A stretch of 47,500 bases of DNA, taken from contig JAVKOQ010000150.1 of assembly GCA_031835245.1 (NCBI GenBank), positions 1-47,500 on the forward strand, written 5' to 3'. The notes beneath the pieces are model-generated. The model had not been told where the DNA came from and searched no databases. It saw only the letters and a list, made by a program, of their open reading frames with translations. This document shows positions 11,177 through 20,366 of this stretch, piece by piece. Both the position numbers and the translations under genes were made by a program. Numbering within the stretch: position 1 is the stretch's first letter; each line of letters begins with the position of its first letter. This DNA is from Balamuthia mandrillaris (Eukaryota > Discosea > Longamoebia > Balamuthiidae).

Positions 11177-12751
11177 GAGTAAGGAGATGAAGAAACGAAG
11201 AAACGAAAAAAAGAGTATATAGTACGTCGTGTGGTAGGAAGACTCGGTAGCTACGCGGGAACTTGGTGTTGTGTATCTTTGGTAACTTCGAAGCACCTCC
11301 AAGCGACACATCTGTCGAAAGCACAAATGAATCATCTTCATTCTCGTTTGCATAAAAAGAAAATAGAAAGAGAGTAACCAACCTAGCATTCGCAAAAAGT
11401 GAGTAAATAAACGAGGAATATATGCATTCCAATCATGGCATCTTCCGGACTTCCAAGCTGTTTTTGCCATCCGCGAAACCACAGAGAGCCATTGCGTGTC
11501 CCAGTCACTGGATTTATCTGTTTTGCGAAGCAAAGTTACAATGTATCAGTGGCAAATGTACAAACAAAAAGCTTGCTTACCAATCCATTCCCACTTTGTG
11601 AAGACGTCCTGTAAGAGATCTTGTTGGCGATGACTCTCTTGGGACAGAGCAGAATTCGGCAGAAACAAAGAAAACATAGTCTGAGCTTGAAAGACAGCTT
11701 CATAGTCATGAGGACACCACAATGGGCATAGCTCTTCGGAGAGCTCCGTAAACGCTTGTGGAGGGAAGAACTTTCTAGCTCGAAGTATCAACTTCTTGAG
11801 AGCTGAGGCGTGGTAGGCCTCGATGGCTTGTCCTCTGTAGTTGGACTCTCTCATACCGGTAAAGTAGTTCTCGATGAGAATATTGTAGAGAGGTCGCCAG
11901 GCAAGCTCCAGCGTCTTTATGTGTGTGCTTTTCCTTTGTTGGCGGGTCAGGTAAGAAGAAGTGTAGCGGCAAAACAGTTCAAAGGAGGAATGAAGAACAA
12001 GAGCAAGTATAACCGCATTATAACAACCACCAGATGAAAGAGAAAGAAGAAACAACCAGGAAGAACGCAAAGCGAAAAAGGCACAACAAAAAGACAGTGA
12101 AAGGGAGCACACACTTGAGCAAACGTTCGAGCACCTGCGCCCATTTCGCCTGAAGCGACAAGTCAAGAGCCGGCCACGTCACAAGGTCATAAAGTATGTA
12201 CACAAACGCGCTTTGCTCCTCCTCTGCCATGCCGTATTTAAGATCCATATACCTTGTTGTTCGAACGCACAAGTGAGCGAGCTTCACCACACTCAGAGAA
12301 TGGAAGCAGCAGCAGCAGCAGAAGAAGAAGAAGAAGAAGCAGAAGAAGAAGAAGCAGAAGAAGAAGAAGAAGAAGAAGAAGAAGAAGAAGAAGAAGAAGA
12401 AGAAGAAGAAGAAGAAGAAGAAGAAGAAGAAGAAGAAGAACAAGAACAAGAACAAGAACAAGAACAAGAACAACAAGAACATGAAGAAGAAGAAGAACAA
12501 CAACAACAACAAGAAGAAGAACAAGAAGAACAAGAAGAATGAAGCAAACGAACGAACCCATCCAAAGCGCGAACCCAGAAACGAGCGCCGCGGTTCAAGT
12601 CGCCCACTTGAAGCGACCAGGCGAGGCCCTTGCGTATCTCTGCCAGCTTGGTGGGTGCTTCCACCTCATGGCCCATGTTCAGCCTGTAGGAAGGGGGCAA
12701 CCATGCGTTCCACCCTTGCCCTTGCCCTTCGTCTTTGTGCGCCGACTGCAT
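4606..12751 (-). CDS. PSME4: Proteasome activator PA200/Blm10
   Basis: This large HEAT-like repeat protein caps the 20S proteasome. The gene has more than 20 short introns; I estimate about 1,800 residues. Order from the N-terminus: WNAWLPPSYRL and KLAEIRKGLAWSLQ (about 12700-12570) match the start of human PSME4; HDWNAYIPRLFTHFLRML (about 11430) matches the DWDPYVPKIFTRILRSL region; LTLPGIDPNDSKKTLNTL lies at about 10340; a WKVWGKKTPIADLKPIWHEP segment at about 9100; and HGAALGLCALIQSSPYDVPQ with WMPQVLVGA near the end. The last residues are SYYL, an HbYX motif of the kind PA200/Blm10 uses to dock in the alpha-ring pocket and open the gate. The start is uncertain: I chose the Met at 12751, but a short upstream exon is possible. 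The gene converges tail-to-tail with the ArsC-like gene, leaving 62 bases between them. Confidence 0.93.
9722..9749 (-). repeat. intronic (CT)n microsatellite of PSME4
   Basis: A GA run on the plus strand reads CT on the coding strand and lies inside a PSME4 intron. Confidence 0.9.
11131..11172 (-). repeat. intronic (CT)n microsatellite of PSME4
   Basis: An uninterrupted AG/GA run of about 42 bases, which is CT on the coding strand, lies in an intron of PSME4. Confidence 0.9.
12302..12540 (-). repeat. intronic compound microsatellite (TTCTTG)n then (TTC)n
   Basis: Read on the PSME4 coding strand, this is a mixed TTCTTG/TTG block followed by a long TTC block. It lies in the intron between the exon ending DGFVR and the exon starting LAHLCVRTTRYM. 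ORFs on either strand across it (poly-Glu, poly-Arg, poly-Leu) are not genes. Confidence 0.9.
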
Positions 12752-13120
12752 CTCTCTTGTGGGGGTGAGGAGAGACAAGATCTCAACCAAGTGAGTGGAG
12801 TGAAGCGAAACGAAAGCAGGGATTCGAACGAAAGGCACACAAATAGAGGAAAGAGGAAGAAAGAGGAAGGAAGGAGGGAAGGAGGAGGAAGGAAGCAATA
12901 CCAGGAAAATGAAAACAAAGAGTTCGTTGTTGTTGGTGCAGTGTTGGCGGTTGGCTTCAACGCAACTCTTCGCTGGACAATGAAATAAATACATGCAAGT
13001 AGTTATCATGTCGACATGGTATATTTCCCTCCATAATTTCCATTTATGGATAATTTTAATCAACGAGGATCGAGATCTCTGATTTTGGATTGGTGCTTTG
13101 AAAAAAAAGGCCTCCTGCGT
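12752..13120. promoter_or_regulatory. PSME4 upstream region with 12-bp palindrome CATGTCGACATG
   Basis: The part next to PSME4 (12760-12900) is purine-rich on the plus strand, like an intron or 5' leader of PSME4; a short first exon could hide here. A perfect palindrome, CATGTCGACATG, lies at 13007-13018. This is the same GTCGAC core seen in other gaps. I see no further gene in this stretch. Confidence 0.45.
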
Positions 13121-14035
13121 TCACCACGCCGCAACGAACGGCGGGAGTGGCGCAGCGGCAGAAGAACCTTCGCTCTCGCCCAAGCTCTCACTCTCGCTGG
13201 GTTCTCCCAGCGACCGGGACTCGCTGCCTTCGCCATCCTCCCCTTGTTGTCCTGCAAGAAAGTCCTGAAGAGCGAGCACCAAGACCGTCTTCCAATCCTT
13301 CGTCACGATGTCCCTCTCTTCCGCCTCCCCTCGGCGGAGCCCCAGGTCACCCTCCGTGCTGAGGAAGGAGGAGGCCAGGTAGATCAAGACGCCATCGCCA
13401 AAGGGGACGTACAGCACGGCGCAGTCCTCACCGTCGGCGTAATGGCAGACCGCAACTTCTCCTTTCCAGCTGCTCACCGCTTCCAAGTTTTCAAGGCGGG
13501 TGAGGACGGCCGGGCCTTCCTCTGCGAAAGGTCCCTCCGACGCCGCATCCGTTCTCTTAAAGCTCTTGCTGCCGCCAGCGCTGCCTAACCCGAGTTTGAA
13601 GCTGGCGTTGAAGGCCTGAGCTGCTGCGGTCCACACCAGCGCTCCGCCTCCCTCCACAAACGAGGCCATAGGCTCCAGGAGATGAGAGGGAATGGGCTCA
13701 CTTCCTGCAGCAGAGCTGACAAGGAGGAGCGGGTACTGCTCCAAAAACTCGCTCACGGAGAGGCCTTGTTTCGGAAGCTCGGCCTCAAGAAGGCTGAAGG
13801 AGATGTTGTGCTCCTCAAAGATTCTGAGGATGACCCATGCGGTGGAGGCAGCATAGGCGCCGTCCCAGGGGCGTTCGTCAAAGGCTAAGGCGCTGTCGAA
13901 GGTGACCCAAGCCACCGTGCGGTTTCGGTCCGCAGTTTCACCCTGAGCGGCGGCCAAGGGGAGCGCCGCGGCGAAAGCGGAGACCGCCACCCACAAGCTA
14001 AAGAAGGTGCTGAACCGTTTGGCTGCTGCCGCCAT
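13121..14035 (-). CDS. Secreted protein, member of a three-gene family in this window
   Basis: A single exon encodes about 304 residues from the Met at 14035, chosen because a clear signal peptide follows it (basic MAAAAKRF, hydrophobic FSLWVAVSAFAAALPLAAA, then AQG). Upstream in-frame sequence back to 14176 lacks such features. The body has a Rossmann-like rhythm: LLLVSSAAGS, then an FVEGGGALVWTA turn, and later DCAVLYVPFGDGVLIYLASSF. It has several NxS/T sites and ends in a Ser/Glu-rich acidic tail. The stretch EERDIVTKDWKTVLVLALQDFL aligns with EERDVMTKQWKEVFLLAVEGFV of the paralogs at 41872 and 43955, and the overall layout agrees. The function is unknown. The VPTLxxxG...NGGVVVWTGD pattern of the paralogs resembles ThuA-like or glutamine-amidotransferase-like folds, which I offer only as inference. 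It lies downstream of and is transcribed away from the PSME4 promoter. Confidence 0.75.
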   Translation of the reverse strand: MAAAAKRFSTFFSLWVAVSAFAAALPLAAAQGETADRNRTVAWVTFDSALAFDERPWDGAYAASTAWVILRIFEEHNISFSLLEAELPKQGLSVSEFLEQYPLLLVSSAAGSEPIPSHLLEPMASFVEGGGALVWTAAAQAFNASFKLGLGSAGGSKSFKRTDAASEGPFAEEGPAVLTRLENLEAVSSWKGEVAVCHYADGEDCAVLYVPFGDGVLIYLASSFLSTEGDLGLRRGEAEERDIVTKDWKTVLVLALQDFLAGQQGEDGEGSESRSLGEPSESESLGESEGSSAAAPLPPFVAAW

Positions 14036-14760
14036 GTTTTTGGCAAGAGGATATGTGTGTGCATCAAAACGTTGGGAGCATTTCGGCAAACCGGAGCTTC
14101 GTGTCAGGCGGATAGGGCAGCAAACGTTGGCGTCAATATGCGGTTGACTGGCGATGGGAGGTCTTAGCTCGTACATTTTGCGGCAGCCTTATTGGTCATA
14201 CGAAGTCACTACATCTATAAACAGGGCTCCTCCTCCGATCTACCGTATTATTGCAAGGCGCAGTCCTTGCTATTGGTGCAGCGGCATCCCACGCCATGGC
14301 CCTCTTGGTGGCTCACGGCCTCACGGAAGAAGCTGGTGGCGGGAGCATCCTCCGCGGTCGGTCCTTTCGCTGCTTCGTAACTTCAGCAACAGTCCCAGCC
14401 CCGACGGCCACCAAGTCTTCATCCTCACCAGTCCCTCAGATATCGGCAACGCATTGTTGTCGACGTGGAAGATCTCTGCTCTAAGATGAGACAAAGAAAA
14501 GAGGCCTTTTTATGGTAAGTTATCGCCTCTTTTTTGATTTTGATTGGTGGTTTGAAACTCTGTGCAACTGATCAAAGCATTGAGATATTTTACCCCTCAG
14601 TCTTCCCCGTTATTCCATGACGACACGTGCGACATTGCCGGGCTGTTTTTTTGCCGACTGCCCTTCCGCGAAGTTTGCAGCACATAAAAGAGTACGCTTA
14701 CCTCCACCGGAGCCTAGGCATACTCAACCAACAACAATACATTCCAAAAAGCGCTACACA
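14036..14760. promoter_or_regulatory. divergent gap between secreted gene and polyubiquitin; no firm gene
   Basis: The gap holds a GTCGAC at 14459-14464, the related CCATGACGACACGTGCGACA at 14616-14635, and a TATA-like CATAAAAG at 14683-14690 about 75 bases before the ubiquitin start. A GC-richer stretch at 14251-14490 is open in more than one plus-strand frame (77-111 codons). It has no recognisable domain, and I do not call it a gene. Confidence 0.4.
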
Positions 14761-15221
14761 ATGCAAATTTTCGTCAAGACCCTCACGGAAAAGACCATCA
14801 CCCTGGAGGTGAAGTCCTCAGATACCATCGAAAACGTGAAGCAGAAGATCCAGGACAAGGAGGGTATCCCTCCCAATCAGCAACGACTGATCTTCGCGGG
14901 CAAGCAGCTGGAGGACGGTCGCACTCTCGCTGATTACAATATCCTGAAGGAGTCTGCCCTCCCTTGGTCCTCCGTCATCGTGGTGGAATGGAGAACTACG
15001 TTAAGACCCTGACTGGCAAGACAATTACCTTGGAGGTGAAGAGCTCGGACACCATCGAGAACGTGAAGCAAAAGATCCAGGACAAGGAAGGCATCCCTCC
15101 CGACCAGCAGCGTCTCGTCTTCGCAGACAAGCAGCTGGAGGACGGCCGCACCCTGGCCGACTACAACATCCAGAAGGAGTCCACCCTTCACTTGGTCCTT
15201 CGTCTTCGTGGCGGACTGTAA
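14761..15221 (+). pseudogene. Divergent, frame-disrupted two-unit polyubiquitin
   Basis: Two head-to-tail ubiquitin units begin at 14761 and about 14994 and end RLRGG plus one extra Leu. Unit 1 starts MQIFVKTL, as expected. Its frame is lost in the codon for His68 (a base appears missing near 14965) and the following LRxRGG and unit 2 are in another frame. Substitutions sit at normally invariant positions: in unit 1 Gly10 to Glu, Asp39 to Asn, Gln62 to Leu, Thr66 to Ala and Leu73 to His; in unit 2 Gln2-Ile3-Phe4 to Glu-Asn-Tyr, Ile44 to Val and Gly47 to Asp. Both units have Glu18 to Lys and Ala28 to Gln. Ubiquitin is among the most conserved eukaryotic proteins, so this looks like a relaxed or decaying copy, though a base-call error at the frame break is possible. 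All seven acceptor lysines are present. Confidence 0.7.
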
Positions 15222-15317
15222 ATAAACGAACAGACAGAAACAGACTTTATTGTTGGTTCTCTTTCTTTCTGGCACCAAAACGTGAAGATAAAAGGGATGG
15301 TGTTCGTCTCGACCCAT

Positions 15318-16087
15318 TCATTCATCATGGCTTTGGCTGTATCCTGGAAGATCCTTTGGAGAGACAGTCTTTGTTGTGGCTGGCTTTGTGGCGGATGAAG
15401 AAGAGGAGGAGTAAAGAGTAACGCTTGACTTGTCCAACAAGTCTTTTAGTACAGGAGCGGGAGAGGAAGAAGATAAGGCAAGCACGCGTTTGAGCACTTC
15501 GGTGTGCTCCAAAATGTTGAACGGTTGATCAAAGGAGAGAGAGTAGGCAGAGTGGTCCTCGGTGAACTCGCAGGAAATGTTGGTGGATTGATCAGTGCAT
15601 ACGAACAGGAAAGGGAGGTCCAGACGAGAGCTCTCGTCCAGCGACATGCCGGCCTCCTTCTCTTTCTGTTTGTTTCGTTCGATGATCTCTTGCAAATTGG
15701 TTTTCTTGTACAAAAGGCCATCGTCAAAAGAAAGAAAGAATGAAAGAAACGACAAGAAAGAATGACGAAGAAATACATACTTCATCCAGTAAATCATTAA
15801 CATGCTTCGTTTTCGTGGCGACTCGTTGCTTGTGGTCTTCCAGATGCGCTTCCACCGTTTCCAGGTGCTGTTTGGAGAGACGAGGAAGCCCCTTCCACGC
15901 GATTGCTTTGTTTTGAGTTCTTGCCACAATGTCCATCGCTAACAACACGTTCAACGCATCGTAAACGCGGCGTCGAATGGACTCTGCTCGTTTGCTCTCC
16001 GCTCCGTTCTCCACCAGTTCTTCTACTAATTCAGTCGCAACCTTTTGTTGTTGTTATGGTTTTGTGAGTATTAACTGTTAAAGCGAG

Positions 16088-16126
<39 letters not shown>

Positions 16127-17098
16127 AAGAGAGAGAGGGAGAGGTAACCTCATTGAAGGTTGTATGTTTCTTGGATTCCACTTTCTCGCAAACCTTGAGG
16201 CTAAAGTGGCGAAGACCCTTGCTCATCTTCACTTTCTTTGGCTGCGAGCGTTTCCTTGTTTGGGCAACAAAAATAAGTCATAGGAAGTAGGACGAAGGCA
16301 GAAAGAGCGGTTGGTACCTTTCCGACTTGGCAATGCCTTTGCTTCTTGCCACTCCATCTCCTCCCGCAGCAGCCGCGCCGCCTCTGCCCCTTCCTCGTCC
16401 TCTTCCACGACCTCTCCCTCTGGTTGCCGTTGTTGCCGGCGTCGTTTGTGCTTGTTCTAGTTGTTGGTCCTTCGGTTGAAGTTCATTTAGGTGTACAAAA
16501 GAATAGGCGGTTTGATAAGCTGAAGAAGAAGAAGAGGAAGAGGAAGAAGATGAGGATGAAGAAGAAGGATGAGATGGAGAAGTTATTGTTGAAGGTTGTG
16601 GAAGGGGTAGAGAGGGAGGCAAGTGCGTGTAGGGAAGGAAAGCAGAGGGAGAGGAAGATGAGGGAGGAGGTGAGGAAGAAGAAGAAGAAGAAGAAGTGGG
16701 AGGGAAAAGTGGAGGACGTAAAAGGCCAGCGTCTTGAGCAAGCTCTTCCAACCCGTTTTCTTGGCAGAAATGCAGCAGCTCCTCTTGCAACAGGTCGTAA
16801 CCGGAGGAGGAGGAAGATGAGGAGGAGAAAGCGGACAGCTGCTGCAGTTCATCAGAGCCGTAGGCGCCTCCAAAGAGGCCCGCCGGATGGAGGTCGACGA
16901 CGGAGCTGCGAGAAGGAGAGTAGTAGGAAGAAGATCTTTCCCAAAGAAATGAATCTACACCTGCTAATTTTTTTCAATAAAAATAAAAAAACGGGGATTA
17001 AATTAGACCTAAGGGTTAAAACAACAAAAAAAAAACCAACCTGAAGAACTGTCTCCAGAGATCATCGGAGAAAGATGTGAAGATGAAGATGCTTTCAT
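15318..17098 (-). CDS. TFDP: E2F dimerization partner (DP) transcription factor
   Basis: Five exons (about 17098-17042, 16963-16319, 16260-16148, 16042-15780 and 15719-15318). The N-terminal half is low complexity: Ser runs, a Pro-rich stretch and an RG-repeat (GRGRGRGRGRG), probably disordered. The DP-type winged-helix DNA-binding domain is clear: SKGLRHFSLKVCEKV, KKHTTFNEVATELVEELV, and the signature IRRRVYDALNVLLAMDIV ending AIAWKGLP. A coiled-coil dimerization segment (LSKQHLETVEAHLEDHKQRV, then LQEIIERNKQKEKE) and a DP C-terminal region follow (LPFLFVCTD and ISCEFTEDHSAYSLSFD). It should bind E2F-type sites with an E2F partner and control S-phase genes; no E2F is seen in this window. It is head-to-head with the peptidase gene across a 256-base gap. 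Confidence 0.93.
16091..16140 (-). repeat. intronic (CT)n microsatellite of the DP gene
   Basis: A GA run on the plus strand, CT on the coding strand, lies in the intron between the exon ending TTFNE and the one starting VATELV. Confidence 0.9.
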
Positions 17099-17354
17099 CG
17101 GTCGACTATTTTTCTTTCTTTCTTTTTTATTAATTTTATCCGTTGCCATTCGAATTTTCCTCATTTCCATTCATGTCGTCCTTAACTTTATGTGTCGACT
17201 CTTCGATTTTAATGACGACACGTTTGTTATTTCCACGACGACACGACTTTATCCAAAGAAAAAAAACAGGTCGACATTACAAGAAACTTTTTCGTCGACA
17301 TCAGGTCATCATGACGACATTGAGATTCACAACAAGCTAAGAGAAAACAAAGAG
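17099..17354. promoter_or_regulatory. bidirectional promoter with four GTCGAC motifs and GACGACA variants
   Basis: The gap lies between the divergent DP and peptidase start codons. GTCGAC cores occur at 17101-17106, 17194-17199, 17270-17275 and 17294-17299. Related GACGACA/TGTCGTC words occur at about 17173-17181, 17213-17222, 17236-17245 and 17310-17319. This is the densest cluster in the window. A shared promoter is inferred from position. Confidence 0.6.
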
Positions 17355-20345
17355 ATGAGCACCTCCATGAAGGGTTCCTCTTCTCTCTGCTCCTCGCGGG
17401 TGTTTGTTGGGCGGGCATGCCACTTGCGCCTGCGCTCTCATCGTGACTTTCAACGTTGTTGGGGTATGTCTATGTATCCCTTGTTCTAATCTTTTGTTTG
17501 GCTGCTTAAAAAAAATCTCTTATCATTAAAAGTAGCGGCAAGCTTTGCTCCTTCTTTGGCAGGAAGTCCTCACCATCAGCAGTACCGTCTTTTCTCCTCC
17601 TCTCGACCGAAGAAAGGCCGCCTCTCCTATGAGCTCTCGCCAGCAGAGAAACATGCCGCCCAACACCTGATCGACGCGTTTGACTCGCCCACCAGAAACG
17701 TGGCGGAGCAAGTGGAAGGCGCCACGGGTCTCTATGGCATTCCCTCCCTTCGGCGAGCAGAGGACTGGGAGCGTCTGGCCAAGCACTCTGCTAGCCGCAT
17801 CTCGCAGCTCATCGAGCAGGTTGCATCCCAGACGCTCCACTATCAGCGGTTCGTCCGAGCTTGCTTCTTCTTCTCCTCCTCACTTTCCCGTTCTAACTCT
17901 ATCAGCAACCAAAGGAGTCCCTCGCTGACTGGCAAAGTTGCCATCCTGCGGACGTTGGACACCATCTCATCCAGCTTTTGTGGTGTTGTGGACCCTGCCG
18001 AACTCTGTCGCAGCACTCATCCAGATGCTGGCTTTGTGAGCGCTGCTGAAAGCTGTTATGACGTGTTATCCTCTGTTATCCATAATCTCAACACGAATCC
18101 AAAACTTTACGAAGCTGTCTCTGCTGTTTGTGCCAACCACTCTCGTATTGTATTCTCTCTTGCCGTTTGTTCTTGCAACTCTTTCGTCTACTGTATCATC
18201 AAGTTCTGCTTTATTGCTTACTTTAATGCTTGTTATTGATTATCTTGTTCTTTTCCTTGGTATGTGGCTCTTTTCACAATAACAGAGAGCTCTTACGATG
18301 ATTTAACGGAGGAGCAACGCATAGTAGCACGACAACTGAAGCTAGAGTTTGAGCTGAACGGCATTCACCTGAGTGAGGCACAGCGTAATCAAGTGGTAGC
18401 TTTGCAGGAAAAGCTGACCACCCTTTCCTACACGTTTTCCAATATTGCCAACAACGTCAAAGGCGCGGAGCCCAATCATGCCTACGTGACCCTGTCTTCA
18501 AGCGACTTGGAGGGTATTCCCAGTTCGTACAACATCCAGTATGTGCTATTCATTATATCTCCTTCATTTTTCTTTTTCCTTTCGTTCAGACTCCACTTTC
18601 TCTTTCTTCATCTCTTATTTTTTAAACGTGATGAAGATTCAGAACATCTAACGAACAGACAAATATGTACACAGAAAAGGCAAAACCATTCGACTAACCA
18701 ACACCAGCAACTTGGTTCCTGTTATCTTGCAGCACGCACGCAAAGGACAAGTACGCCAAAAGGTTTACCAAATGGCCAACAGCCATCCTCCTCAATCCTT
18801 GCGAGTGTTGGACGAGCTCCTGGCCACCCGGCACGAGCTAGCCACGCTCTTGAATTTTCCTTCCTTTGCAGAGTTGACGTTGGCCAACAAGTTGGCCCGA
18901 AAGCAACAAAACGTGCTGCGCTTCCTGACCAACTTTGTTCCACATTTGTTCGGCAAGGCGGAGAAAGAGCTAGAGTTGATGAGAGCGAAGAAGAGGGAGA
19001 TGGAAACCGGGAAGGACGATAGGATTTATGCTTGGGACAAAGAATACTATTCCCGTCTTTGTTTGCCACATTCACCAAAGCTGAAAGAGGTTCTCTCTCA
19101 TTCTTTTACATCTCTCACCATTGCTTTCCACAAACAAAAACTCAGACAACGTATTAGTATTTTTCATTAGGATCATGTATAGCAGGGCTGAACACAATAA
19201 TCACACGGCTATTTGGTGCCCGGTTGGAAATGGTGCCGATCTCTGCTCCAGAACAATGGCATCCCACCGTCCGAAAGTTGCGTCTTTGGCATGAAACAGA
19301 GGGTCTTTTGGGCTACGTCTACATGGACCTCTTCTCTCGCGACGGCAAGTTCAACAATCCCGCCAACTTTGCCATCAACTTCTCTCACGAGATCCGTAAA
19401 CAAGACCTTCTTTCTTCACATACAACCTCAACAACCAACGACAACAACCACAATCTCATCTTCTTCCCTGACGACCATGGTGGTGATGTTGTTCGGACTG
19501 TACCAAAAGTGGCTTTGGTTTGTGCCTTTCCTTCTCCTTCAGATGGTCGACCCGCTTTGCTGAGACATTCAGACGTGGTCACCTTGTTTCATGAGTTTGG
19601 ACATACATTGGCTTCTCTTCTCTCTCGAACCCAGTTTCAACATGGAGCGGGCACTCGCGCCGCTCTTGACTTTGTGGAAACGCCCTCCACCCTCTTTGAG
19701 CAGTATGCTCACTCGCACGCTGTCCTGCGGCTCTTTGCAAGGCACTATCGGACTGGCCAGGAGATTCGTGAAGAAGATTTGGATGCTATAAAGGTTCGTC
19801 TTTCTTTTTTGCTTTTTTTGTTTAGGTTGCTCTTTTCTTCTTTGCTTTTAGTCTCTTTTTCGCTTTTCTCTTTGCTCTTCGCTCACAGAAACAAACAACA
19901 GACATCCAACGAGACGTTTTCCGGACTAGACGCCCAAATGCAAGTGCTGCATGCCATCATCGATCAGGTCTACCACGGCCCTCACCCCTTGCCTTCCTCC
20001 ACGACTTCTCTCCTGGCCGACCTCCAGAACCGCTACACCTCCGTTCCCTTTGCCGAGGGCACCGCCTGGCAGGCAGGCTTTGGCCATCTCTCAGGGTATG
20101 GCGCCGGCTATTACAGCTACTTGCAGTGCCGGGTGTTCAGTGCGAACCTTTGGGAGGGTTGCTTTGCTGCGGATCCCTTGAGCCGTGCTGTGGGAGGGCG
20201 GTTACGGGAGGAGGTGCTGCGATGGGGCGGAGCCAAGGAGCCCATGACCATGATGAAAGCGTTCTTGCCTCGGGATGAGGAAAGGGATCCACTTTCCATT
20301 GACGCCTACTTGAAGATGTTGGGATGTAAAGGAGAAAGAAACTGA
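17355..20345 (+). CDS. MIPEP: Mitochondrial intermediate peptidase (M3 metallopeptidase)
   Basis: The protein is a zinc endopeptidase of the M3 family that removes an octapeptide from some imported precursors in the mitochondrial matrix. The N-terminus is rich in Ser and Arg and has no acidic residue in the first exon (MSTSMKGSSSLCSSRVFVGR), as in a matrix targeting signal. About eight exons. The zinc site HEFGH is at 19590-19604, followed by QFQHGAGTRAALDFVETPS (the downstream Glu ligand) and LFEQYAHSHAVLRLFARHY. The C-terminal QVLHAIIDQVYHG, TAWQAGFGHLSGYGAGYYSY and GGAKEPMTMMKAFLP match human MIPEP almost piece by piece, which favours MIPEP over thimet oligopeptidase. The stop at 20345 lies 21 bases before the end of the convergent BTB gene. 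Confidence 0.93.
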
Positions 20346-20366
20346 CTTACATCTTCATTCATTCAC

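Noticed and set aside
12213-12561. Poly-Glu, poly-Arg and poly-Leu ORFs
   Set aside because: Low-complexity reading of the PSME4 intronic microsatellite.
13140-13170. tRNA-like box A word (GTGGCGCAGCGG)
   Set aside because: It lies in the coding end of the secreted-protein gene, with no box B or cloverleaf downstream.
13046-13588. Plus-strand ORF of about 180 codons
   Set aside because: Antisense shadow of the secreted-protein gene; no domain and no signal.
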